A DNA stretch of 64,000 nt from Colias croceus (lineage: Eukaryota; Arthropoda; Insecta; Lepidoptera; Pieridae), in contig NC_059542.1 in assembly GCF_905220415.1 (NCBI RefSeq), positions 3,720,001 through 3,784,000 of the forward strand, read 5' to 3'. The notes below the pieces were generated by a model. It ran no database searches. It saw only the letters and a program-made list of their open reading frames with translations, and was not told the DNA's origin. Positions 1 to 12,900 of this stretch are shown piece after piece; position 1 is the stretch's first letter; every line of letters starts with the position of its first letter. The position numbers and the translations under genes are program-made.

Positions 1-3000
1 GTCAATTAAAGTCAAGCATACTCTGACGTGTAATTATCAAGGCTTACCTAAGTTTTTATTCCATTTCAACTACACTTCTTTCTTTTTACCGATGTAGTAA
101 TATGTAAGCTATTTTTAAAACAAAAATAAAAATTTCGTTTTATTGTTCGGAAACTAAGTAGCTTATTAATAAGGAAATGTTAAAAATCATAGCACGCATT
201 GGTTGCTATTAATATTTTTTTAATAATGATTTTATATTTAAAGACAGTTAAAATACTTAAGTCTTATCCTGAATTTACTTCTTGTTTCATTACTTGTATT
301 CTAAAAATAATCTATCTTGAGTAAACCGAAATAAATGTAGGCTGTTTATTTTATTTTGCTTTTTGTTTATCTACTGGATATTATTTGATAATGTTTACCT
401 TTAAAAAAACTGTTACGTCATTCTTCTTACTTTCAACTTTGGAAGGGTGGGTTACCGGTCTGAATCAATATAACCTGAGTAAGGTATAATATGTGATAAC
501 ATATACATATAATGTTATGGTATTAGTATTACCACAATAATGCCATACGATCTTCTGTGATAAATTATAACTTCTGTACATACTACATACGTAGCTAGTT
601 TTTCATCAATTCATTAAATAATATTTAATTGATATATATTAAAAAAGATTAACTACCTACTTAAAACATAAGCATATCGTAGTTAATAAGGCAAACTATC
701 ATTATAAAACTTGCATCGCGAGCATCGCGAGATTCAAAGACTGAAATTTCGGAAATCACTAACCAAATATTTTAGATCAAAAACATCGAGAAGATTTATC
801 ATAGGATACGGCCGCAAAAACAAGTGCTTGCCATCCTCCATCACTCTCATATTTCAATAGGAAAGAAACACGACCGGATGGATATCAGACGGAGAGAGGG
901 AGATCCATCATATAGCGTAGGTATACCTACTCATCTATACAGGGAATATTGTAACCTGAGGGAAAGTACTTTCGATACTGTGGATATAAAAGAGAACATA
1001 TTTTTGAAGATAAAAAATAAAAATAAAATTTCCAATATGCTTGCCACACTCAGCAATTATAGATTCGATAAAATCCTTCAAACTTGATAAATAAAATGAA
1101 GCTAACTTAATTTTAAGTTCAATTCTTCAATCTTAGGTATTGTAATAGGATGTGACTTAAATTATAATTTTTAGTGTACAACGCGATAACCTTATTATTA
1201 CGTTCACGAAGGCTAAAGCCTAAAACTGCTTAATATGACACAGGGTACCATCATATTTTTACATCAAAAAAAGGAAATTTACTAAACATAGATAACATGG
1301 AATGAGCGATTTTGTGTCATACTTTATGATTGCTTCAGTACATTTTTGATCACAGTATCCATATATGTATTAATTTACATGTATTGTTCTATCTGCCAAT
1401 GAGTAAGAACTGTTTAAATATATTTTGTTAAGATTGTTATGTATTACTTATTTAATTTTGAACCTTTACATAACCGATTTCAGAAAATTGCCACCAGCAA
1501 AATCGGCATTATTAATATTTATCATGTTTTTATCCCATAACAGCAAGTAGCGGCTAGTAAAAAACATAAATAGCTACTCGTAATAGACTCCATATTAAAA
1601 ACCTGATCAAGAAGATTACGCGTTAATTAAAAACAAAGACGATAATGCCTTGCATCGCCTATATCCCCGGTAACCAAGCATACAATTATTATATTAATAC
1701 CCATATAATCAGTGCACAAATCAAACACCGTCTGTTTGTCCAGACCATGTTCGCGACTGAATTGTCAGCCGCTGGGAAAGTTTTCAGTTATTTGTCAGTG
1801 AGTAAGTAACGTTTTACAAGACTAGTAGGAACTCGCTACAAACTATGTTAAGGAAATGGATTACGTACATCAGGACTTTGTCCGTTCCGACTTTGCATGT
1901 ACGTGAGCTGAGGGTATTCGAATCGAATTTAGAGGAATATTTAAATTTTGTGTGGATTTTGTTTTGTGTGGTCCAGGTTTGGATGTATACAAACGTGTTT
2001 GCAATTCTGTGCACAGCTAAAGTTGACTATTTATATTTTCTTGCTTTAATCTAAATCATATGTTTTCCTTGAATGCCGTTAAAAGTTCAGGATGTTTTGG
2101 TTTATTGCAACTTATTTGGTAAATAGTATATTATCATTAAAATAATTTTATTTCTAATTTCGATTTCCTTAACTTAGTTGACATAATATGCGCATTGCGC
2201 AGTGCTGATATCGTTATATTACTTGAAATAAAAAGAGGGAAAACCACAGGGGAAAACGAAATAGAATATTAGGTCTAAGTTTAAACATTCAAACACAGAT
2301 ATGAAATAGCAGACTTACTTAATATTGCAAACGTATGCTGACTACAATCCATTCAGACTCCACGCAACTCTGGGCAACTCTTAAAGTTAGCAAGCTAGTT
2401 AGTCTAAAGGAAGTCAATAAAATATAACTTGTATCATTAAAGTATACGTTATTGAAGAAACTTATTGGTTTGCCAACTCTAACAACGTTCATGTACAAAT
2501 TCTATGTATGATGTTTCTATCAGATTGATGAAATATGTAGTTAAATTCCTTGTGCACTAAGTAATGACATTTAAATGTTTTAAAAATTTTCAGTTTACGA
2601 AATTTAACATAAAAGTGATTTTATTGATATATAAGTGATTTATTAAAGTTAAGTTAAGTAAAGTTAAGTGATTTATTGATATATTTAAATTTGAATAACA
2701 ATTTAGAACTATGAACCGCTATTGTTATATATGTGCATTATCTTATAGTCTCAAGTGAATTCATATAAAATTTTAGACATAGATCTATGCTATTCAGCAA
2801 CCACCCTCACGGCGGTTCAGTTTACTCATAACAAATTTTAAAGTTTAAAAACGTAGCAAGGAACCTCAAGATTGTGAAACTTCCCCGAGATTATGTATCT
2901 AAGCGCAATATCTAACAACTTTAATTAAAACATTCCCTCCAATATTTTCTACTTTCAAAGCGGGCATTGGAAAGTTTTTATGTTTATTCGAAAAAGTACA

Positions 3001-4392
3001 TTTCAAATTAAACGTCTGTTTGGAAGTGAAACGTTTATGCCTGTTGGAGTTTCCTTTTCAAACTTAGCCGATACAAAAAGCTTTTACTTCAAATGGCTTC
3101 TGTAAAGTAGTCGATTAACCAAGGCGAGCCGGACGCTTGCGCTAGATCGCCTTCCTGTGTTGACACAAGGAATCCATGACAATAAATCGCCATTACTGGT
3201 TCATTCAGAATTTCGGTTTCGAATATCCGATGGGTGCATAGTTGATTATTCCTTATCGTCTCTTTAACACTTTATGATTAAAAGAAAATGTAAATTTATA
3301 AATATAAATTTATAAAAGAAAATGGCTTAAGCCATATGGTATGGTACACGCTCTTTTTTCCTTCATATTGAAAAATTTACTATATCGATAGCTGACATCG
3401 GTCAGTGTAAAACGTCGTATCAAACGTGCTCTCGACACTTTTTTTGTCGCCTGTGTGGATATATCACGGGAACAATATTTATAGTCGGTATTTTACCCAC
3501 TATCGAAGTACGGTTTGAACGTGGCAATTGGATTGGATAATTTTTATGAATGTTCGAGAAGTTATGCGAGATTACGTCGGAATGATCGGCCCTGGAGGTC
3601 GGCCAAGCGCCTCCAGCAACAATGCGCTGCCAAAACCTCACTGATCGATGACCGAAGGAATTTGCAGCTCGATTTCCGAATATAGATAATAATGCTATGC
3701 ATTATTGATATGCAAGTGCGGCGTCAATGTATATTTGATGTATGTAATTGTGTAGTGTGTACACTAGTAAGGTTTTAAAGTGGTTTTTTGAATTATTATT
3801 TCACGGAAAAGATTATGTGTTTCCATAGATACAGCTTTATTGTAGAATTAAATTAGCTTCGCTTATTCATACCGTATTATCAGACATCCACGTGCATACC
3901 CGTCGTAAAGAAGTCTATTTTATCCTGCCATTATGATCGCGTACTAAATTATTCAAAGGAATGAGTGTCTTCACAAAGGTAGCGTAAGTAAACGAAGGAA
4001 ACAAAGCCATTAAAATATTCACGGAGTCACGGAATCTAATATTGTTCAACAAGAAGCGTCATTGTATTTCGTTACGAAATATAGCAAACAGCGTGAGCGA
4101 AGAGATTTTTGTGACTACATTATTGTTTGAAATCTGACTCGATATATTTTTATTGCTTGAATAATACAGTCTGTGATTTTCTAGCCGAGGCTAAAATAGT
4201 GTGTGCTCCAAAACAAAAACGGGTGACGTGACGCGCCACGCTCGCCAAATAATTTAACTGCAATTTCAGTTACATATTCAGTCACTATTCAGTCCATTTA
4301 ACAGGAACTATAATAAAAATAGCCTTTGGCGGATCAAGTTGAACACAAAAGTGATGTTAGTCAAGCCAATAATGACAGAAATCCATACTTTT
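1..4392. other. Gene-free AT-rich stretch
   Basis: No coding region is supported. Open frames (longest 87 residues) have no recognisable motif, and several lack an ATG. Small local features are a double TCGCGA-containing direct repeat near 713-731, AT-rich tandem fragments near 2610-2685 built from 'aagtgatttattgatata'-like units, and an AAATTTATAAAT doublet at about 3292-3315. This lies more than 20 kb downstream of the NDST stop, so it is either intergenic or an intron of a neighbouring gene. Confidence 0.6.
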
Positions 4393-4604
4393 TTATATGA
4401 TAAATGCGAAAGCATCCCTGTCTGTCTGTATGTTACTCAATCACGCCTTAACTACTGAACCAATTTGAATGAAATTTGGTATAAAGATATTTTGATACCC
4501 GAGAAAGGACATAGGCTACTTTTTACCCCGGGAAATCCCACGGGAACGGGAACTATGCGGGTTTTTCTTTGACTGCACGGGCGAAGCCGCGGGTGGAAAG
4601 CTAG
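4393..4604 (+). repeat. Short interspersed element ending in CTAG (copy 1)
   Basis: Runs from a 'taaatgcgaaagcat' start through a CTGTCTGT run, a 'gaaatttggtata' segment and 'gaaatcccacgggaacggga', to a GC-rich 'gcgaagccgcgggtggaaag' followed by CTAG and T. The same order, in reverse orientation, is found at 29232-29440 and 39876-40095. The 3' CTAG preceded by a hairpin-forming GC block resembles non-autonomous Helitrons, but a tRNA-less SINE-like origin is also possible. A 100-residue open frame on the other strand is an artefact of this element. Confidence 0.75.
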
Positions 4605-6693
4605 TTGGCCATATTTCGAACGTGTACACAGTAGGTATGTACATAACGATAACTGAATACCCGATGATTTATAAATAATTACAGACTCAAAATACGCCCG
4701 AATTATACAATGAAAATATGATGTACACAGTAGGCACAGTATGATCACAGTCAATACGGCGTAAAGTAATTATCGAAGTGTAACAATTTCTCAGTCAAAT
4801 CTAAGCTCCAACTAAAATTGAAAAATGCTTAGCGATATTTTAGTTCAGATGCAAGATTGATGATGGTGTGAAGTAGTGGACATTTAACTATTAGCAGCTA
4901 GAATGATAGATGGCTACATTGTTCGCTTTACACAGATACCAAACGGTATGAGATATTTCATAGCCGGAGGGTTAAGATTATTTGAGCATTAGCTATGAGC
5001 GATTTAGCTGTTATTTCTTGGGTTTAGATCCAGGAATAATGAACATTTTTTCCCTGAATAAGGTTATCAGGGACCATTATATTTTAAGGTTTAAAAAGTC
5101 CCGAAAAACAAGGTAGGTACGATTAACGAATTCTATAGTATATGTAACTAAGTACTTAATTATAATTATTAAAATAGGTAGTAAAACTAAATTTGAAATA
5201 CAAAGCAGAATTTTGCTGCCGAATTAGCTGTATCAAGCGACACAGTGCGTCATGTATCTGTAAATAAGGATTTATACTCTATATCACCGTGCTTTGTTCC
5301 GGCTACTTTCCGCTTTATGATATACAGGCCATTTAGAATAGTGCATCACAGATGTTCCCCGCATTGATCTCTATGTTATCGTATTATGAATTCTTATTGT
5401 TGCTTTGGCTTTGATGTGAAATATTTGTTTGCTGTGGGTATGGTGAGCACTTTGTTTGTTTTACATGTTTCTGTTGTGGTAAGTAGCGGTGTGAAACAAA
5501 GGATAAGAATTGTTTGAATATAATATGTTACCTACATTTGGATCAATTTTATGTTTCTGTGCGTTTGTCTATATGTACATGATATTTTGATACTAATTTG
5601 AATGGAGTTTCTTGTTTGATTTATAACGTCGATAAAACATTCAAGGTTACCTACTTATAGCACGTAAATTCATAAATGTTAAAAGCATCTCTCGCTATCA
5701 AGTCACGTATCGATCTCAGTATGGAGGAGTAAGTTTGTGATTTCTTCTAACTTCAGATGAAATCTTCCAGAAATCCGGCGGGATAGCGAGACTGTTTATA
5801 TTGTGCGAAAATAACGCTTATAAATCCCAACGTAAGCCACACACAGCATTAAGAACAAATGCGTTTTTGAGAAAGGGTTATAAAAATCACTACGTCAGAT
5901 TCGCAGATAAAATTTTATGTTTTCACCTCCCCGAGAGGTTTTCTTTCCTGGTTCAAATATATCGCTGTGGTATATTTTTGTGGATAAGATTTACTAAAAT
6001 GCGTTCACTAGCAGCTTTACTATGAGTTAGTACAAGTAAAAGTTATTTCCTTTAAATATATAACATGACATTATACTACTATGGTTTCATTAAATTAATT
6101 ATCTTCGGAATTATAATTAAAGGTGAAGGTTAGACCACAGATTATATCTACTAAAAACGTCGTGTTAAAAAAAGTCTCAGTATTGCATGGCACTGTGGCA
6201 AGAAGGTGGCAAGACATAAACATTTATTACTTTAATTTATAAAAGTTGACTAATGAAATGGATATGAATTACCAGATACGGGATTTTAGATATAATTCCT
6301 AGAAGTTATATTTATAATTTGATTCTCGAGTCAAGATCAAGAAAAATGACCACGTTGATTACATACATGTAAGCTTTCATCATAATTACCCCTCCAATTA
6401 CATGTATAAGGAAAGCTGCACAAAAAGTCGGCAAGTTAATCATTTTTTGTTCTCTCGTAAACACATCACAAGATGACGGGTCATATATTATCCGGGAAAC
6501 TTGGGTGTTTTACGAGGGCCCCGAGTGTTCGCCTGAAGTGCTGCTTCCGACCGATGTGTACAGTCGTCTACGAAACACTGCAATGTAATAATGCGCGTAA
6601 TACTTGTTTGGGAAATCTACGTAGAATACATAAAAAGCTTTTTCAATTTATTTCTTATAGGTTAAAGTTTATGTCTTGAACTATGACCTCTAA
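4605..6693. other. Gene-free stretch before a foldback MITE
   Basis: AT-rich DNA with no motif-bearing frame. A 68-codon ATG frame at 6473-6679 (plus strand, cysteine-rich, starting MTGHILSG) is the most gene-like, but nothing in it is recognised and it stops just before the foldback element. I see no promoter or splice context for it. Confidence 0.5.
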
Positions 6694-6930
6694 AAGGGCT
6701 GATAGACGTACGAACTTTAAAGTCGCGGTTTTAAAGTTCGCGTACTTACTCGGCTCGCGGCGGTGACAGACGTGCGAGCCAAGGCGGGCTTCGAGTAAAA
6801 TTTCAAACATGTTGGATCGTCAACGAACTTACTCGACGGTTTTTAAGTACGCGTACTTGGGGTGACACACGAGCGAAAAAGGTCGTCGAGCCACAAGTTC
6901 GCGTACTTACTCGTACGTCTGTCACCCCTT
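6694..6930. mobile_element. Foldback MITE with TAA target duplication
   Basis: 237 bp with terminal inverted repeats: left AAGGGCTGATAGACGTACGA, right AAGGGGTGACAGACGTACGA (reverse complement), differing at two of 20 positions. TAA flanks both ends (6691-6693 and 6931-6933), the TWA target duplication of PIF/Harbinger-type elements. The interior repeats the terminal pattern: GTTCGCGTACTTACTCG occurs at 6736-6752 and 6897-6913, and GGTGACAGACGT-like units occur near 6764 and 6860. No transposase is encoded. The GC content is far above the flanks. Confidence 0.82.
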
Positions 6931-9900
6931 TAAGACGTGTATCTAGTTTCAAAAATCTCTCTAGGCTTCATTAAGTTCTAAATATAAAATTAATTAGACA
7001 ACAATCGAAAGGCTTCGGTTTCCTATATACATCAGATACCACAAGAAATTAAGGCAATAAACGTAACAAGGTAAGCGGTTTAATTGTTTGTTTTATGTTC
7101 TGAAGTAAAATTTTACTGAAGAGACGGGCGCGTAAATCGCAGCCGCCCTACAATTACAGGATTATCCCGGATCGCGGGGAATATTCAGTTTTCGTCATCC
7201 ATTTAAACGTTTTAACTTAATTAGGAATGTTAAACTTTATATTGTTATGAAAAGTTGTTTTGTTTCCTACATATCTCATAGAACTTACATATAATATACC
7301 TATATAAATAATGTCATGTAACAGCTTATGTTATTACAAAAAATAATAAAATCTCTCGGATTACATGATCCTATTTACAATAAACATTAGTAGAACATAT
7401 ATGTAAATAAAAATAAAAAAGAATAAAACTGGGGATAAAATTTCCAATTTTCTTATTTTACTGTATATAATATCGAGTTTATTTGGTGACGAAAATTTTC
7501 TGAAGAGCTTAGAACGGTGAATAACGACACTCCTTTTTTATAGCTTGTTTATGACGACAGCAGATAAACATTTTTATAACTTTACAATAAATAAAGAAAT
7601 TGCACAACAAATGCACTTTCAGGTTCCTTTATAAAAATATCATTACAGCAAATATCGGCTTCAGTCGTCGGGAATTAATGTAAGTCCTTCGCTTATTCTT
7701 CTTTAACTTTGTTCGCTTCGATTCGATAAAGCGCATCGTAATAAATTTTAATATAAGTGCTTCTCTTGCGAAACTCGGAACAGGCCATTAGATCGTAGGC
7801 ATGTTTAATGTGAATATTAAGTTATCGCTAGATGAAAGCGTCTAGAGAGGTAATTTTGCCGTTAATACAATAAGCTCCGTTGAAGCATTTAGTTACACAT
7901 ATAAGAGCCGTTAGTCGTGCCAACATATTATTTTACCCCGGGGTGTCGTTTTATTATATAGTAACTAAAAATATTTCACGTTCGTTACAATAAAGTCACG
8001 GTGTTATTAAATTTAACGGTCAGCAAACTTGTATGTGGCCATTTAGAAAACTGGTTCTATTTCTGTTCTAAACAAGGTTTCCGAGCGCGGCGCTACTTTT
8101 ATGTTGGTACACGTCGCTATAAAATAAAAGCGTTCATATTGCAAAGGTCGCAGGAGGTACTCAGGTTTATTGCAATACATACCGCATGCGTCGGCCCCAC
8201 GAACGATAAATAACTTGCACAATTTAATAAAACTTTACAAACGCGGTACTTGTAATTTGTGAATATCTACGACGTGTCGTGAGGATATTTAAAGAGGGTA
8301 ATACGTAAGACTGAAGACGGAAGGGGCGGCGACTTGCGCCACTTTCGGTGCTCCGTAAAGTAATTAGCCAGGCTCTGAGGGCATCTTTATTTTTGTCGTT
8401 GTGTTTCTTCATTATGCTTGTCTTTAAATTACTTTTTTTGTTGTGCCGTCATCATTCATTTCGAGACATTACTTTGTAGGCAAATAATACTAAACTTCAG
8501 TATATTATTAGACTAGAGTAGATAATTTTTGAAACAAAAAAGAAATCCCAGTCTCAGGAAAAGGAAAGGAAATGTCAGGAAATGCATACAAACAGTGTGA
8601 AAATGAGCTTTTACTAAATCAGGCACATTTCTCAAACTACCTGAAATGTTTTTATCGATATCATTTTGCTTTTGAATATGCTGTAAAATATTATACTTAG
8701 AACAGAAGAATTTTTTTTCTTTTGAAATATTACCGAAAAGCCGATACCTACAAGAGAAGATATAGAGTAAAATGAGATAAAAGCTCATTAATCATTATCA
8801 CACTGTTTGTATGCATTTCCTGAGAACATTTACTATGGTAATGTTTATTTTTTTTTACACCATATGAAATTAGAGATTTCAGTAAATAAAAGGCTTCCCA
8901 AGTTTTTGAAAAAAGCTGATATTTTGACGGGTGACTTTTCGATTGAAAATTAGGTTGTTTTTTTGGTATTAATTCAAAATAAGGCGAAAAAATAAATATT
9001 TTCAATCAAATAAATTACAGTGTATTTGAGACATAATAAAGTAAGTTTCCACCAAATTTCGTAGAAAATAAATAAATTTTGAAGTAGATAAAGATAAAAA
9101 ACCAAAAACTTGTTTTTTTTTTTTAATTTTTCACCTAAATTTTGAGGTTATGTGAAAAATTGTTAATACAAAAGTTGTAGATCTTTTTATTACCTACAAC
9201 TTTGCCATTGAACTTTTTTCCGTAGGACTTGTAGTTTTGTCGGAAATCGAGAGAAACCATTTTTTTCTCTTAAAAGCAGCCCCCCTTCCACTTCCCGAAC
9301 TCGGATTGACCGTAATTTATTTTCCTTTTATTTTCATCATATTCCCCTCCTTTTCTAATGGGTTTCATCCGACTGCGATTTTTTTGCACTTTTTATTATT
9401 TTTAAAGGGATCTACCCTGTGGATCTACCCCAGTCTATATGTAGAACTCTGGATAATAATTGGCCGATGTAACACGGGTCGTTATTCTGTGCTCCAGTTG
9501 CAATGAAAAGTTATTGCAGATTGGATGCTGAAATAAGAAGCTGACTTGAATTCCTTAATACCTATACTACTTATACCCACGGTAGTCGGTACGTCGCTTT
9601 GAACTTTATTAAAGGCAAGAAACCTTTTATGAAGATCAACTTTAAACGTGCTCGAGACGGTGTTTCAAGAAATCCTTAAATAACAGGCAGTTATTTTAAT
9701 CATGTCTTAATTAATACATAATTATTATTTTATTATATAGAGTGACTCTTGATATGTATGATATATATACTTAGTTAATGAAATAAATCACGCTATTAAG
9801 TACCTACTCTTGTTAGAGATTTTAAGTTTGACTCTGAAGAAATTGTAATATTTAAGTAGTTATTAAAATTTAGTTAGTTGTGCGTAATAACCTATTAAAT

Positions 9901-12900
9901 ATAAATTTCCTATTTCACAACAAGAAAATGACGAGGTTAGCTGTTGAGAATAGGTAGCTAAACATAGGCCATTAATTATTAGTATGTATTAGTTTACTAT
10001 TTTGTAATCATGCTTCATTCTTGTTACTAAGCAATCAATAATTTTTTATACATAATACTCTACATTTAATAGTTAAAAGTCAGCACAAATACCCCGAGGC
10101 AAGGCTTTGTTTTAATCAATGATTACGCTGGCGCCGCGGCCGTCCGCATTTTGCTAGCGACTTTGATAGTCGATCAGCCGTGACGCTTTCTGTCCATGTG
10201 TGATAAAATTACATTTTTATTGCGTGATTGTCATTGTGGATCTGTGAGAGATGAAAGAGAACATTCTAGGTCATCCCCTTTTTAATATCCACTACTATGC
10301 GTTTATTTGAATATCTGTAGGATCGATGAACATTATTGGGATCGTTGTGATTCGGTAGAATTAAAGCATTATAATGTATGTCACGAAGCATTCTTCTAAT
10401 CAACGTAAATAATTTCAATCACATTGGATGTTTTTTATATACTGGATGCCTTGTTGGTTATAATAATTCTTACTTAGGTACCTCTTTTCCAGTTAGACTG
10501 AGCCAGCCCGAGACGTTTGTTTCTTTTAGGTTTCCATTTGGAATTAAATGTTAAATAATATACATAAAATAACCTTTTGCTGACCACATTTTACAAGATT
10601 GTTTTCGTTCAGGTTACTGGAAAAGAAGAGAAGGAACAATAAAGATAATAAAAACTTAACATTTTAATAATGAAATTTATCAAATATCACATCATTTGAT
10701 ATCAAAATAATCGCCTAGCAACTCGGCAACAAGAATTCCGAAGATATTCAAAATTGTGAAACGTTTTAATTAGAGCGCGGATGTAAATTAGCACTGTTTC
10801 TGTTAGGTGATAACAATGAAGGGGAAAATCTTTGGTCGATTTCATTCTCCTGAACAAGATATTCCCAATTATATTATGATAAAAAATTCTTTTCAATAAT
10901 AAAAGAAAAGACTTTACAAAGATATTACTTTTATAGTTCATTGACATCGTCTTTTGTATAATTTTTAATCAACACGAAAGAAAAGAAATGCGAATATAAT
11001 AGTCTATTTAATAAATAAAACCTCAATTTTAACATAATAATATATAAAAGGTAGTAATTTTACCTCGATGAAGTCAAGTTTTATATGGTCCTATTGTAAA
11101 AATAATGAGCTGTTTATTTTACTACTTAATTCATTTAGAGCATAAAAGTAAAACTTTGAAAATTAACTTGAATATACTGAATAAAAGTCCGCCATTAAAA
11201 CTACCACGGATCTTTCTGTTATTAAAAAACAAATTGTCAAACTTGTGAACGAGCTGTATAAAGAAGAAAGAAGCTGTAAGTTCGCAACTTCCCTATTAAA
11301 GAAGGAAGCTAAAACGAGATTGAGTAAATCTAATAACTTCTTTACGAGAACTTAAGTATAATAATATTACTTTTATATGAAGGCCACTCGTTTAATCACA
11401 TAGCATCGTGGACCTTTTAAAGGTAAAAATGTCGTTGGTATAAGACGATCTCATTACTGGAACTTTATTGCTGCCCCGGTAATGTGATTAGCTTATAATG
11501 TCTTTTGCGAATATCAGCTCGTTATATCGCTATTTATGTCTGTATTAATGACATTGAAGTCACAAAGATGAAATTCACAAAGCTTCGCGATTTGAGCATT
11601 ATATCCGAGATTTTGTGAATCGCTGATTTGCATTGGATTTATGTAAACATTGCAATATTTGTTAACTTATACTTGGTTTTATATATTTATATGGTGTTGT
11701 ATACTACACACGTTGCATTATAAAAGAGATTTTCGTAAAATGATATACAATACCTATCTATACAACTAATAAGTATTGTTTATGTGATACCAAATCTTTC
11801 CCATTTATCGATTTTGTAACAGACACTTCAAAAGATTTAAATATGATTGTTTTACAAAATTCACCCTTTTATGAACTACCTATAAAGTACACCGTAATTT
11901 TCGATTTCATTTCATTTTGTAAACCAACGGATAATTTTTAAACAAACTAAAATAAAACTTTTAAAATTAAATTTCGACCTTGTTTGTGTTTGTAGAGAGC
12001 CTAATCTGTCAATTATAGTCCCAGGTTGACCCGGGATAAAACTAATAATAATAAAGCTCCCAGGAATATTTTTATCCCTGATCGGAACCCTCCCTGACAA
12101 ATTTCATTAGGATTTCTTCATATTGAAGTTTGATCCATGAAAAGCTGTGAAAGAGGTAATTCGCCTGAATAACTAACCCGCTGATAAAATCGGATAAACT
12201 TTTATTACTTCTTGGAACGAAAATAGCAAATACATTGCTATGAGTTCTGTACGTGGGCGAATTTTTGTTGGCATCTTATTTAATTAAAATCGAATACAGT
12301 GCGAATTATTATAACTTGTAAAATAAACTCAGATATAGATACAGCCCTTATTTTCATTTTGTTAAAATATATTATTGCGTTGGTGTTGGAGTCGACAATA
12401 GCGACGAATTTAGACATAAATATGAGTATTATATTCATTATCTATAATTTTTGTATTACAGGTAATAACTACAATAATTTATTATTATAGATTATCTCGG
12501 AGTATTATGATCGAAATCGAATGTTCAGTCACCACACCATTTTATAAATTGTATTCACTTGATTAAGATATGTTCCTAATCCTTATTAATATAAATCAGA
12601 AAGTAACTCTGTCTTCACGCTTCTGTATTGTATTATTAGCACTGTAGGGAATGTACTGTAATGGATATGAGGAACATTTCAATCAATTTTATCCCAATAA
12701 AATCCTAGGAACAAAAATATGAGATGTATGGATTCGAAATGTGGAATCTATTTGAGCAGAAACGAAGCATACACAACGCTAGGCAATGTTTCAAAAAACT
12801 TTTCTCTGCCAACGTTTGAAGTTTAACATTTCAACTGCTCTAAAGCGATTTTCTGACATGCTTCTAGCAATTTCGAGAACGCGCTATCCTTGACTTGGAA

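Noticed and set aside
4452..4754. 100-codon minus-strand frame
   Set aside because: Most of it is the antisense of a CTAG-ending interspersed repeat.
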